64,000 nucleotides of DNA from Nocardia concava NBRC 100430 (GTDB lineage: Bacteria > Actinomycetota > Actinomycetes > Mycobacteriales > Mycobacteriaceae), in contig NZ_BAFX01000075.1 of NCBI RefSeq assembly GCF_000308815.1, forward strand, positions 186,001 to 250,000, written 5' to 3'. Position numbers and translations under genes: made by a program. Positions within the stretch are counted from its first letter, which is position 1; the number at the start of each line of letters is the position of its first letter. The notes under the pieces are model-generated. The model was given only the letters and a program-made list of their open reading frames with translations, had not been told where the DNA came from and ran no database searches. Below are positions 52,601-60,947 of the stretch, in pieces.

Positions 52601-53890
52601 GTGACGAGCGAGCAGGGGACTCCCGGTCGGGAGGACCCCGATGTGGTGGTGATCGGCGGGGGAGTGGTCGGGCTGTTCTGCGCCCAGCAGTTGCGGCGGC
52701 GCGGAGCCTCGGTCACGGTGCTCGAGCGCGACACGGTGGGCGGATCGCAGTCGTGTTCGTTCGGCAATACCGGGTTCGTCGGCACGCACGGCGCCGCACC
52801 GCTGGCCGAACCCGGCATGCTCGACCTCGCGGTGCCCGGTGCGACGGATCCGGACGCGCCCTGGTACATCCGGCCCGGACCGGATCCGGAATTGTCGCGC
52901 TGGCTAGGGCATTTCCGGCAGGCCTGCACCGCCGAGGCCGCGGCGGCCGGATTCCGGGCGCTGATCGCGATGAAGAAGCGCAGCCTCGAAATCCTGCTCG
53001 GGCTCAGTGCCGACGAGCAGCTGGGCGATCTGCTCGAATCACCGGGCATCGTGCTGGCTTTCAAGACCGCGGCCGGATTCGACCAGGCGTGCCGGAGTGT
53101 CGCGCGGACCGTTGCCGGCGGGGTGCCGCTGCGCGTACTCGCGCCGGGAGAGCTGGAAGAGCTCGCGCCCAAGACCGTATTCGATATTCACGGCGCGCTG
53201 TACAACCCCGAGGGTGCGTACCTGCACGTCCCGGAGTTCCTGGTCGAATTCGGCCGGGTGCTCCGGGCTTCTGGGGTGGAGATCCGCGAGCACACCGAAG
53301 TCACGGGGTTCAGCGTGCGCGATCGGAATATCGTGCGGCTCAACACAACTCACGGGCAGCTGCGACCGGGGAGCGTGGTCATCGCGGCCGGTGCCTGGAG
53401 CACCGAGTGCGCTCGGATGGCGAATATCGACCTGCTGCTGCAGCCGATCAAGGGTCACAGCCTCACCATGGCCATGCCACCGGGTGCTCCCGGGCTGCCG
53501 GTTCTGCTGAGCGAGGCCAAGGTGGCGATGGTTCCGCTCGGCGACCGGCTGCGGATCGGCGGTCTGCTCGAACTGACCGGGATGAGCACGACGGTCTCCG
53601 AACGCCGGGTAGCGGCGCTGCGGCGCGCCGTGCGCGAATACCTTCCGGCGCTGGAGGAAACAGCGAGCCTGCAGACCTGGAGCGGACTTCGGCCCTGCAC
53701 GCCGGACAGCCTGCCGCTGGTCGGTCCGGCCGGTGCGGTGCGCAACCTGCTCATCGCCGCCGGACACGGCCATATCGGTATGGGACTCGCACCCGCGACC
53801 GGCGAACTCATCGGCCAGATCCTCGCCGGCGAGCCGACACTGATCGACCCGATCCCCTTGCGGGCCGGTCGTTTCCATCCCGCCAGCTGA
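52601..53890 (+). CDS. FAD-dependent D-amino-acid dehydrogenase-like oxidoreductase
   Basis: A 429-residue DadA/DAO-type flavoenzyme. The GxGxxG motif is VVVIGGGVVGLFCAQ near residue 15, ERDTVGG-type ribose-binding follows, then GSQSCSFGNTG. The C-terminus has WSGLRPCTPDSLPLVGP and AAGHGHIGMGLAPATGELI, which contact FAD. The family oxidatively deaminates D-amino acids or secondary amines. GTG 52601 follows the capsid stop by nine bases. In the operon it could make an imino or oxo intermediate for the aminotransferase or act on the racemase product. Confidence 0.9.
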   Translation: MTSEQGTPGREDPDVVVIGGGVVGLFCAQQLRRRGASVTVLERDTVGGSQSCSFGNTGFVGTHGAAPLAEPGMLDLAVPGATDPDAPWYIRPGPDPELSRWLGHFRQACTAEAAAAGFRALIAMKKRSLEILLGLSADEQLGDLLESPGIVLAFKTAAGFDQACRSVARTVAGGVPLRVLAPGELEELAPKTVFDIHGALYNPEGAYLHVPEFLVEFGRVLRASGVEIREHTEVTGFSVRDRNIVRLNTTHGQLRPGSVVIAAGAWSTECARMANIDLLLQPIKGHSLTMAMPPGAPGLPVLLSEAKVAMVPLGDRLRIGGLLELTGMSTTVSERRVAALRRAVREYLPALEETASLQTWSGLRPCTPDSLPLVGPAGAVRNLLIAAGHGHIGMGLAPATGELIGQILAGEPTLIDPIPLRAGRFHPAS

Positions 53891-53913
53891 CCCGTCACCC
53901 GAACGGTGAAGAC

Positions 53914-54651
53914 ATGCCAGAAAACACCGACGCCAGGATCGGCGTCTTATGCCTCGACACCGCGTTCACCAAACTCCCCGGCCACATCCGCAACCCGTCG
54001 ACCTTCGACTTCCCGATCCGTTATCGGGTGGTCCGCGGCGCCACTCCGCGCCGCGTGGTCACCGAGGGGGATCCGAGCCTGCTCGACCCGTTCATCGATG
54101 CGGCCCGTGAACTGGAATCCGAAGGCGTGCAAGCGATCACGTCGGCCTGCGGCTTCCTGGCCCTGTTCCAGCAGCGGCTGGCCGATGCGGTCCGTATTCC
54201 CCTCTACACCTCGAGCCTCATCCAGCTTCCCCTCGTCCACCGCATGTTCGCCACCGACCGCGCGGTGGGCCTGCTCGTCGCCGACGACCGTGCCCTCACC
54301 CGCCGCCACCTGGAAGCCGTGGGCGCCCAAGCGGTCCCGATCCACGTCGCCGGAATGGCCGATTACCCGGAATTCCGCGAGGTCATCCTCGAAGGCCGCC
54401 GCCACAACCTCGACGGCGACCGCCTCCGAGCCGAGGTCCTGCAAGCGGTATCCCGGCTCACCGCCGACCACCCCGATCTCGGCGCCCTGGTCATCGAATG
54501 CACCGACCTTGCCCCCTACAGCCACGCCATCCAGCAACTACTGCGCATCCCGGTCTTCGACATCGTGACACTGACCAACATGGTCCACCACACCCTGTGC
54601 CGCCGGCCTTTCCCGGAACCAGTTCCCCGTCAGAATGATTCGAACGGGTGA
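53914..54651 (+). CDS. Asp/Glu racemase-family protein
   Basis: A 245-residue protein of the aspartate/glutamate/hydantoin racemase and maleate isomerase superfamily. The first catalytic-type Cys is in AITSACGFLALFQ near residue 75 and the second in LVIECTDLAPYSHAIQ near residue 190, so the two-Cys arrangement is intact; PIRYRVVRGATPRRVV lies ahead. Members invert amino acid stereochemistry or isomerise acidic double bonds. ATG 53914 is 23 bases past the flavoenzyme stop, so it is the last gene of the capsid-linked series. Its 3' end overlaps the toxin remnant on the opposite strand. Confidence 0.88.
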   Translation: MPENTDARIGVLCLDTAFTKLPGHIRNPSTFDFPIRYRVVRGATPRRVVTEGDPSLLDPFIDAARELESEGVQAITSACGFLALFQQRLADAVRIPLYTSSLIQLPLVHRMFATDRAVGLLVADDRALTRRHLEAVGAQAVPIHVAGMADYPEFREVILEGRRHNLDGDRLRAEVLQAVSRLTADHPDLGALVIECTDLAPYSHAIQQLLRIPVFDIVTLTNMVHHTLCRRPFPEPVPRQNDSNG

Positions 54652-54905
54652 CGTAAGGCATGTGCTATTCGCCGACGTAGTCGACGAATGCCGCAAACAC
54701 TTTCCGCATAGTGGCCTGGCTGATCGTTAGGTGCGAGATCGTCGTCGATTCGGTCGAGAATCGGCAACACGAGAGCGGTGGACATCGCACGGTTAGCGCC
54801 GTCGTTGGAGATCACGACGACCCGGTGGCCGGATATGCTCGACGACTTGTCGCGGCCACTCACGCCGGGCAGGTAGGAGCGGATCTCGCCGCGCCGGACT
54901 GCCAT
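54630..54905 (-). pseudogene. Remnant MazF/PemK-type toxin gene
   Basis: The 91-residue frame begins like MazF toxins (RRGEIRSYLPGVSG, GHRVVVISNDGANRAMSTALVLPILD) and then loses similarity. In another frame a C-terminal-looking piece (SHLTISQATMRKVFAAFVDYVGE, stop at 54665-54667) follows. The middle that normally holds the SH3-fold core and RNA-contact residues is short or missing, so I read a frameshift plus internal deletion. Its start touches the antitoxin-like gene's stop. The toxin is probably inactive. Confidence 0.55.
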
Positions 54906-55136
54906 CTAACGCGCCTCGCTGCGCACCTGCCGCATCGCCGCTTGTTGTAGTTCGAGATCGGCCAGCGCACGAGCCTCGACGTCATCATTTTGCCGCCGCT
55001 CCCAATCGCTGACGGCTTGCCCGGCCAGGTACATGAGCTCGTGGCGCGCGGCCCGTTCCATGAAGGAACGGTACCAACACTCGACAGCTCGGGACGCATC
55101 CACAGGGCGAGCTCCGGGCTCCTGATGCCTGTGCAC
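54906..55136 (-). CDS. Putative antitoxin of a MazEF-type pair
   Basis: A 76-residue soluble, helical, charged protein: RHELMYLAGQAVSDWERRQ and VEARALADLELQQAAMRQV are amphipathic. Its stop directly precedes the ATG of the MazF-like frame, as in MazEF pairs, which is the main evidence. No MazE AbrB-type strand motif is clear, so the antitoxin class is unknown. A GTG at 55136 or ATG 55061 could be the start. If the toxin is dead, this gene may be a relic. Confidence 0.5.
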   Translation of the reverse strand: MHRHQEPGARPVDASRAVECWYRSFMERAARHELMYLAGQAVSDWERRQNDDVEARALADLELQQAAMRQVRSEAR

Positions 55137-55183
55137 CGACCCCGCCGAACGGTTGGCCGATGGATGGGCGGCAGACTGGGGGC

Positions 55184-55747
55184 ATGGGTGCTGGTTCTTC
55201 GATTCGACCCTCGGCAGCGGATATGGCTGCGGCGCAGGACAAGACGATTCCCGATGTGATCGGGACGGGATTGCGGGTGTTGTTCTGCGGGATCAATCCG
55301 GGATTGTGGTCCGGGGCGACCGGGCACCACTTCGCGCGGCCCGGGAACCGTTTCTGGCCGACGCTGTACCGATCGGGCTTCACCCCGACACAGCTGCGGC
55401 CCGAAGAGCAGGAGACATTGCTCGAGCTGGGACTCGGGATCACCAATGTGGCTCCGCGCACGACGGCCAAGGCCGACGAACTGACCGCCGACGAGCTGCG
55501 CGCCGGTGGTCGAGCCTTGATCGAGCGCGTCACCCGCTACCAGCCGCGAGTGCTGGCGGTGCTGGGCATCGGCGCCTACCGCACCGCCTTCGGCCGCCCC
55601 AAGACCACGGTCGGCCCCCAATCGGAGACGATCGGCAACACCGCCATCTGGGTGCTACCCAATCCCAGCGGCCTCAACGCCCACTACGCCCTCGACACTC
55701 TCGCCGTGGAATTCCGCGCCCTGCGCGAGACAGTGGAAACCGACTGA
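55184..55747 (+). CDS. mug: Mug-type G/U mismatch-specific DNA glycosylase
   Basis: A 187-residue uracil/thymine-mismatch glycosylase. The catalytic Asn-bearing motif FCGINPGLWSGATGHHFARPGNRFWP starts near residue 36 and the second active-site motif is LPNPSGLNAH near residue 160. It removes U (or T) opposite G, protecting GC-rich DNA from deamination. ATG 55184 has GGGGG upstream. It is divergent from the antitoxin-like gene by 47 bases and convergent with a frameshifted HxlR regulator. Confidence 0.92.
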   Translation: MGAGSSIRPSAADMAAAQDKTIPDVIGTGLRVLFCGINPGLWSGATGHHFARPGNRFWPTLYRSGFTPTQLRPEEQETLLELGLGITNVAPRTTAKADELTADELRAGGRALIERVTRYQPRVLAVLGIGAYRTAFGRPKTTVGPQSETIGNTAIWVLPNPSGLNAHYALDTLAVEFRALRETVETD

Positions 55748-55751
55748 CCTG

Positions 55752-56382
55752 TCAGGCGGCGAAGATCTTGCGGACGAGGGATTCGTCGCCATCGATTTCG
55801 ATCGGGGCGAGGGTGCGGGCGGTGTCCAGGGTGAGGGCGCCTGCGGCGAGGCCGAGGATGAAGGCGGGGTCGGCGCGGAGGGTGGCATCGAAGGGGCAGC
55901 CGTCGGGTAAGCCGACTTCGAATCCGACGGGCGCCGAACGGAGTCCGAAGGGCGCGCCGTCGATCTCGAGGCCGATTGTCGCTGTGGGCCGGACCTGGAC
56001 CCCGGGCGTTGAGGAGGGCGGGGACGGCGAGGGCGAGCCATTCGGGGCGGAAGATGTCGCCGCCGGGGCCGGAAGTCATCAGTGGTGTCGACCAGCGGAT
56101 GAGGCCTTCGATCGGCTCGCGTAGCTGGGCGCCCCACGCCGTGAGGGCGTATTCGACCGTACTGCCCGCGCCCGTCAGTCGACGTTCGACCACGCCGGAG
56201 GATTCGAGGTCACGCAGCCGGTCGGCGAGCAGGTTGGTCGCGATGCCGGGTAGACCCTCGATCAGGTCGCGGTAGCGGGCGGGGGCGATGAGCAGCTGGC
56301 GGACGATGAGCAGGTTCCATCGGTCGCCGACGACCTCCAGGGACCGGGCGAGCCCGCAGTACTGGCCGTAGCTACGCATCAT
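55752..56382 (-). pseudogene. HxlR family regulator interrupted by a frameshift
   Basis: The N-terminal half is a clear HxlR winged HTH (CGLARSLEVVGDRWNLLIVRQLL, PARYRDLIEGLPGIATNLLADRLRDLE). After NARG the frame degrades into Arg/Pro-rich nonsense, while another frame reads VRPTATIGLEIDG, GFEVGLPDGCPFDATL and ALTLDTARTLAPIEIDG up to a stop at 55752-55754. Removing one base from CCCCGGG at 56000-56006 joins them into a 209-residue protein. It is divergent from the haloalkane-dehalogenase-like gene with operator-like repeats between. A sequencing error is possible. Confidence 0.85.
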
Positions 56383-56401
56383 TTCCTTCTATCGCTTGAT
56401 C

Positions 56402-56430
56402 TTCTCAAGTGCACGTGAGATTCTCAAGTG
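56402..56430. promoter_or_regulatory. Candidate HxlR operator
   Basis: TTCTCAAGTG is repeated directly at 56402-56411 and 56421-56430. Overlapping this, CTCAAGTGCACGTGAG (56404-56419) is a nearly perfect palindrome with one mismatched pair. It lies between divergent starts 56382 and 56463. Confidence 0.5.
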
Positions 56431-56462
56431 TACCTGGATGCCAAGTCCGGAGGGGGGCCACC

Positions 56463-57383
56463 ATGGCCGATTCCACCAGCAGCGTGCGGCCCGCCTGGGT
56501 CGACGACGAGCTGTTTCCGTTCGAGAGTCGTTTCGTCGAAATCGACGGTCACACAGTGCATTACGTAGATGAGGGGTCGGGCCCGACACTGCTGTTCCTG
56601 CACGGCAATCCGACCTGGTCGTTCCTGTGGCGCGAGGTGATCGCCGCGCTGCGCGATGACTTCCGCTGCGTCGCAATGGATTACCCGGGTTTCGGGCTGT
56701 CCACACCGAAGGCCGGGTACCGCTACCTGCCCGAGGAACACGCGGAGGTGGTCACCGGGTTCGTCGACGCACTCGGGATCGAGGGGGTCACGCTGGTCGG
56801 CCAGGATTGGGGCGGGCTGATCGGGCTGGCGGTCGCGCAGCGGCGGCCGGGTGTCTTCGATCGGCTGGTGCTCGCCAATACCTGGGCGTGGCCGGTCAAC
56901 GGCGCCTTCCACTTCGAGGCCTTCGGCCGCCTCATCGGCAATCCCGTGAGCCGGTTCCTGGTCCGGCGATTCAACCTGCTCGTCAACGGTTTCATCCCCA
57001 CCGGCCACCGCAGGCGCAAGCTCACCGCGGCCGAAATGGCCCACTACCGCCGGGCATTGGACACCCCCGAGCGACGCCAGTCCTCGGCCGTGTTCCCCGG
57101 CCGAGTCCTCGCCAGCCGTGACTTCTTCGCCGAGATCGAGGCCGCTCTGCCGGATGTCGCCCAGTTGCCGACGCTGATCGTGTGGGGTGATGCCGACATC
57201 GCCTTCCGCCCTCAGGAGCGTGAGCGCCTGGAAGCGACGTTCACCAACCACACGACCGTGATTGTTGAAGGCGCGGGCACCTATGTGGAGTCCGACGCCC
57301 CCGAGGAGTTCGTCGCCGCGATCTGCGACTGGACAGCGACCCAGCGCGGCGACGCGAGTCGCGCGAGCGAGACGGGTGTGTAG
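56463..57383 (+). CDS. Haloalkane-dehalogenase-like alpha/beta hydrolase lacking catalytic His
   Basis: A 306-residue protein matching haloalkane dehalogenases: halide-binding HGNPTWSFLW with Asn49, nucleophile Asp115 and halide-holding Trp116 in LVGQDWGGLIG, and a candidate acid Asp243 or Asp245 in WGDADIAF. The family His would lie in GAGHYxxED; here the residue is Thr273 (GAGTYVESDAP). The hydrolytic half-reaction should fail as written. It is divergent from the HxlR regulator, with palindromic sites between. Stop 57383 precedes an XRE gene on the other strand. Confidence 0.88.
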   Translation: MADSTSSVRPAWVDDELFPFESRFVEIDGHTVHYVDEGSGPTLLFLHGNPTWSFLWREVIAALRDDFRCVAMDYPGFGLSTPKAGYRYLPEEHAEVVTGFVDALGIEGVTLVGQDWGGLIGLAVAQRRPGVFDRLVLANTWAWPVNGAFHFEAFGRLIGNPVSRFLVRRFNLLVNGFIPTGHRRRKLTAAEMAHYRRALDTPERRQSSAVFPGRVLASRDFFAEIEAALPDVAQLPTLIVWGDADIAFRPQERERLEATFTNHTTVIVEGAGTYVESDAPEEFVAAICDWTATQRGDASRASETGV

Positions 57384-57390
57384 GTCGGAT

Positions 57391-58146
57391 TCAGCCGTCG
57401 ATCTCGGGGAGGGCGGGGACGGGGAGGCCCAACAGGAGTTGGTGGGTGCTGGTGCGGAGGAGCTGGAGGTGGATTGTGTAGGGGTGGCCGGTTTTTCGGT
57501 TTCGGAGGTGGAGGGCGGGGGAGGGGCGGGATTGGTAGACGTGGCCGGTGGTCCACAGGCGGCGGAAGTCGGGGATCGGGGACAGGGTTCGGAGCAGGGG
57601 TGCGGTCAGGTCGTTGGTGATGGAGCGGGCGGCGCAGGCCCGGAAGCGGCCGACCATGTGGTCGGCTTCCTGTTCCCATTCCTCCATGACCAGGCGCGCC
57701 CGCGGATCGGTGAACATCCAGGTCAGGGCATTGCCCTTGGCGGGCAGGCCGGGGAAGGCGGCTTCGAACGCGGCGTTGCCGGCCAGGATCTGCCAGCCGC
57801 GGTCCAGGACGGCCGCCGGGTGCGGCGTCATGGCGTCGAGATCGGTGTGGAGCAGCGGGTCGACGGCGTCGCCGGACGGCGAATGGCCCGGGATATGTTG
57901 TTGGGCAAGGTGATACAGGTGGCTGCGTTCGTCGGGGGTGAGCCCGAGAGCCTCGGCCAGCGCATCCAGGACCGAGGGGCTGGGGTTGTGGGCTTCGCCC
58001 TGTTCGATCTTGGCCAGATAGCCGACGCTGGAGTGGATGGCGGCCGCGAGCTGCTGGCGACTCAGACCGGAGGGGTCGTCGGGGGTGGGGCGCAGGCGGC
58101 GGGCGCGAACGAACTCGGCGAGGCTGGGGAGCTGTAGATCGTCCAT
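57391..58146 (-). CDS. XRE-family regulator with MmyB-like C-terminal domain
   Basis: A 251-residue protein. An N-terminal HTH (LSRQQLAAAIHSSVGYLAKIEQGE, near residues 22-60) is followed by a MmyB-type ligand-binding domain: LDRGWQILAGNAAFEAAFPG, NALTWMFTDPRARLVMEEWEQEA and RKTGHPYTIHLQLL. ATG 58146 is chosen because similarity starts with LQLPSLAEFVRARR. It is followed on the same strand (six bases) by the TetR gene start downstream... that is, it is downstream of TetR 58763-58152, so the two may be cotranscribed. Members bind fatty-acid-like ligands in some cases. Confidence 0.88.
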   Translation of the reverse strand: MDDLQLPSLAEFVRARRLRPTPDDPSGLSRQQLAAAIHSSVGYLAKIEQGEAHNPSPSVLDALAEALGLTPDERSHLYHLAQQHIPGHSPSGDAVDPLLHTDLDAMTPHPAAVLDRGWQILAGNAAFEAAFPGLPAKGNALTWMFTDPRARLVMEEWEQEADHMVGRFRACAARSITNDLTAPLLRTLSPIPDFRRLWTTGHVYQSRPSPALHLRNRKTGHPYTIHLQLLRTSTHQLLLGLPVPALPEIDG

Positions 58147-58151
58147 CGGGT

Positions 58152-58763
58152 TCAATCCTGGTGCGTCGTTTCGCCTTTCGCCACTTCGACCAGGGCGGCC
58201 GCCCCGCGCGCGATACGGTCGGCGGCGTCTTCGAGGGCGGGTTGGCCGACGTCGAGCCACGCGATCACAGCGTCGAGGATGTAGGCGGGGATGACGGCGG
58301 CGGCCCAGTCCTGCCAGGGCCCGGCGGGGACGGCCTGGGCCAGGTAGCCCTGGGCGACCAGGGTGGAGTAGCCGCGCACCATATCGCTCACATCGTGAAA
58401 ATCGGGTTCCCGCAGCGCATGTCGGAACAGCAGCCGGAAGGCGTCCGGATCGGCGGCCGCGGCGGCGAGCAAGGCGGGGATGCTGGTGCGGTCGGGGGCG
58501 TCGGTGCCGACCGCCTCCCCGAGCCGGGTGTAGGCGCGTTCGAGGGCGGCCCGGTAGAGGTCGGCCTTGGAATCGAAGTGCCGGTAGAGGATCACGTGCG
58601 AAACCCCGGCGGCCGCCGCGATCTGATCGAGCCCGGTGGCCGCGAAGCCATTGGCCGCCACCACGCGCGTGGCCGCGTCGAGCAGCTGCTCACGGCGCTC
58701 GGCGCGGGGCATGCGACGTGCGGTTTCGGGTGCCGTGGGGAGCCGAGTTCGCTTGGGTGGCAC
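58152..58763 (-). CDS. TetR family regulator of the P450 gene
   Basis: A 203-residue TetR protein. RAERREQLLDAATRVVAANG leads to the HTH ATGLDQIAAAAGVSHVILYRHF near residues 40-65. A hydrophobic C-terminal domain contains AAAVIPAYILDAVIAWLDVG. GTG 58763 has GGAGGTG upstream at a good distance. It is divergent from the first P450 gene, with a perfect operator-like inverted repeat between, and probably represses it and itself. Confidence 0.9.
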   Translation of the reverse strand: MPPKRTRLPTAPETARRMPRAERREQLLDAATRVVAANGFAATGLDQIAAAAGVSHVILYRHFDSKADLYRAALERAYTRLGEAVGTDAPDRTSIPALLAAAAADPDAFRLLFRHALREPDFHDVSDMVRGYSTLVAQGYLAQAVPAGPWQDWAAAVIPAYILDAVIAWLDVGQPALEDAADRIARGAAALVEVAKGETTHQD

Positions 58764-58791
58764 GGATTCACCTCCTTGTTCAGGTGGAATG

Positions 58792-58823
58792 GTACAACCA
58801 GTTATGTTTAAGTGTGGTTGTAC
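58792..58823. promoter_or_regulatory. Operator for TetR between TetR and P450 genes
   Basis: Perfect 9-bp arms GTACAACCA (58792-58800) and TGGTTGTAC (58815-58823) with a 14-base spacer. It lies between the GTG at 58763 and the P450 ATG at 58850, where a TetR dimer would block both promoters. Confidence 0.7.
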
Positions 58824-58849
58824 AAGAGTCCGTAAAGGTAGGAATGATC

Positions 58850-60013
58850 ATGACCACCGAAGCCGAGACCGCAACTCCCGCCACCGACATGGCACCGGGC
58901 TGTCCGATGTCGGGCAGTGCGGTGCCGATCCAGAAGGTCGAGACCCCCACCGGCGACCCCGCCTGGCAGGTGTGCGGCTACCACCTGGTCAAGGACCTCT
59001 TCACCGACACCCGGCTGGGCCGCTCGCACCCGACCCCGGCCACCGCCCCGCGATCCTCGTACTCGGTTTTCTTCGGTTCGCCACTGGGCAACTTCGAGAC
59101 CGAGCCCGAGGACAACGCCCGCATGCGGCAGCTGCTCAACCCGTTCTTCTCGCCCCGCCGAATGCGCGAATTACGGCCTCGCGTAGAGAAATTCACCAGC
59201 CGGCTGCTCGACGAGATGGCCGCCTCGGGCAGTTCCGCCGATCTGCACGCCGCCCTCGCCGTCCCGCTCCCGCTGCTGGTCATCACCGAATTGATCGGCG
59301 TCCCGTACGAGGACCGGGACATGGTGCGCGAATGGACCGCCGCGCTCTTCGACAAGTACGACGCCGCGAAATCGGCTCGGGCCGGGGCGGAATGGTTCGC
59401 CTACAGCAAATCACTGGTGGAGCGGCAGCGGCGCGAACCCGGCGGGACGGGCGTGCTGCCGAGCCTGTGCGAGGTCGACGACATCAGCGATGATGTGATC
59501 GCGACACTCACCCTGTCGCTGCTGCTGGCCGGTCACGAGACCTCGGTCGTCGAAATCGGTTTGGGCGTACTGGCTTTGCTGCAGCACCCCGAGCAGTGGG
59601 ACCTGCTGGTGTCGCGGCCCGATCTGGTGCCCGGCACCGTGGACGAACTGCTCCGGCTGCACAAATCCACCGGCTTCGCGCGGTATGCCCGCACCGACTT
59701 CGAGGTTGAGGGCGTGTCCATCACAAAAGGCGAGCTCCTGCTGCTGGATGTGGATTCGGCCAACCACGATCCCGAGGTCTTCACCGATCCGCGCAGCCTG
59801 GACATCACCCGCAACGAGGCGCAGCATCTGGGCTTCGGCTACGGGCCGCGCTACTGTCTGGGCGCGCCGCTGGCCCGGGTCGAACTCGAAGTCGTCTTCG
59901 AGCAGCTGGTTTCGCGATTCCCCACCCTGCATCTCGCCGTCGACGCGGCCGACTTGAACTTCCGCACCGACGTCGCGACCAATGGCGTGACCGAACTGCC
60001 GGTCGCATGGTGA
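58850..60013 (+). CDS. Cytochrome P450 (first of two paralogues)
   Basis: A 387-residue soluble bacterial P450. The I-helix acid-alcohol pair is in LLLAGHETSVVEI, the ExxR motif is DELLRLH and the heme Cys is in GFGYGPRYCLGAPLAR. The N-terminus is CPMSGSAVPIQ with no membrane anchor. Start ATG 58850 (or ATG 58844). The stop overlaps the SMP-30-like gene. It is under the TetR operator at 58792. A second P450 in the same series is about 50 percent alike by eye, so they probably arose by duplication. Confidence 0.9.
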   Translation: MTTEAETATPATDMAPGCPMSGSAVPIQKVETPTGDPAWQVCGYHLVKDLFTDTRLGRSHPTPATAPRSSYSVFFGSPLGNFETEPEDNARMRQLLNPFFSPRRMRELRPRVEKFTSRLLDEMAASGSSADLHAALAVPLPLLVITELIGVPYEDRDMVREWTAALFDKYDAAKSARAGAEWFAYSKSLVERQRREPGGTGVLPSLCEVDDISDDVIATLTLSLLLAGHETSVVEIGLGVLALLQHPEQWDLLVSRPDLVPGTVDELLRLHKSTGFARYARTDFEVEGVSITKGELLLLDVDSANHDPEVFTDPRSLDITRNEAQHLGFGYGPRYCLGAPLARVELEVVFEQLVSRFPTLHLAVDAADLNFRTDVATNGVTELPVAW

Positions 60014-60903
60014 GATTCGCGGCCGCCGGGGCGGCATTGGGTCTGGCGGCCGGGCTGTTGCACGCGGGTACGGCAGCGGCCGAGCCGGGCTCGTGTGCGC
60101 CCGCGCGGTCGGAGGTGATGTCGGCGGCGGAAACTCCCGATATCGACTGGGCCGAGGGACTCGGCTACGACGCGCACGGCGAGCTGTGGGTCACGCGGGT
60201 GCGGCGCAATGAGGTGCAGCGCTACGACGCCACGGGACGAATCACGGCGCGGGTCGCCGTCCCCTCGCCGGGTGCGATCAAGCTCGGGCCGGACGGGAGA
60301 ATGTATGTGACGTACGGTAATTCGCTGTCCAACCTGCGGCCGGGCTCCAGCGGCGGTGGTGTCGTACGGATCGACCCGGATGCGGCCGAACCTACCGCCG
60401 AGCCGTTCGCCGACGGTCTCGGGATGGCCAATGGCCTGGCCTTCGACGCCCGTGGCGAGCTGTATGTCGCCGATACCTCGGCCGGGATCATCCATATCCG
60501 GTCCGACGACACCGTGGATCGCGAATGGTCTTCCCTCGCCGGGAATTTCGGCGCGGATGGGCTAGTGAGCGACGGCGACGCGCTCTATGTGACCCTGTAT
60601 CTCAGCCCCACCGGACGCGTGCTGCGCGTGCCGATCGCCGATCCGGCCCACCCCACCGTCGTGGCGGACCTGGGTGACACGATCGGATTCCCTTCTCTGC
60701 CCGATGATTTGGCGAGCGCGGGGGAGGGCGTGTTCTACGACGCCAGCACCACCGGCCACCTGGTGCGCATCACCTCCGCCGCCCACACCGCCTGCACCGT
60801 ACTGTCCGGAGGCGGTATGACGGCGGTCGCCGTGCCGCCGGGCTCCGAGCACGACCTGCTGGTCGCCACCACGCGCGGCGATCTGCTGCGCGTCTATCTG
60901 TGA
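60007..60903 (+). CDS. Secreted SMP-30/gluconolactonase-like beta-propeller
   Basis: A 298-residue protein starting with a short signal-like segment (MVRFAAAGAALGLAAGLLHAG, cleavage near TAAAEPG) and then repeated propeller strands such as WAEGLGYDAHGELWVT, PGAIKLGPDGRMYVTYGN, MANGLAFDARGELYVAD and PSLPDDLASAGEGVFYDA. SMP-30 members are metal-dependent lactonases; metal ligands here are not obvious beyond Asn/Asp/Glu in these repeats. ATG 60007 overlaps the first P450 stop by seven bases and the next P450 ATG is 45 bases downstream, so it belongs to the same unit. Confidence 0.85.
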   Translation: MVRFAAAGAALGLAAGLLHAGTAAAEPGSCAPARSEVMSAAETPDIDWAEGLGYDAHGELWVTRVRRNEVQRYDATGRITARVAVPSPGAIKLGPDGRMYVTYGNSLSNLRPGSSGGGVVRIDPDAAEPTAEPFADGLGMANGLAFDARGELYVADTSAGIIHIRSDDTVDREWSSLAGNFGADGLVSDGDALYVTLYLSPTGRVLRVPIADPAHPTVVADLGDTIGFPSLPDDLASAGEGVFYDASTTGHLVRITSAAHTACTVLSGGGMTAVAVPPGSEHDLLVATTRGDLLRVYL

Positions 60904-60947
60904 ATCCAACTACCCCACACCACGTTTCATCCCTTAAGGAGTCCGTG

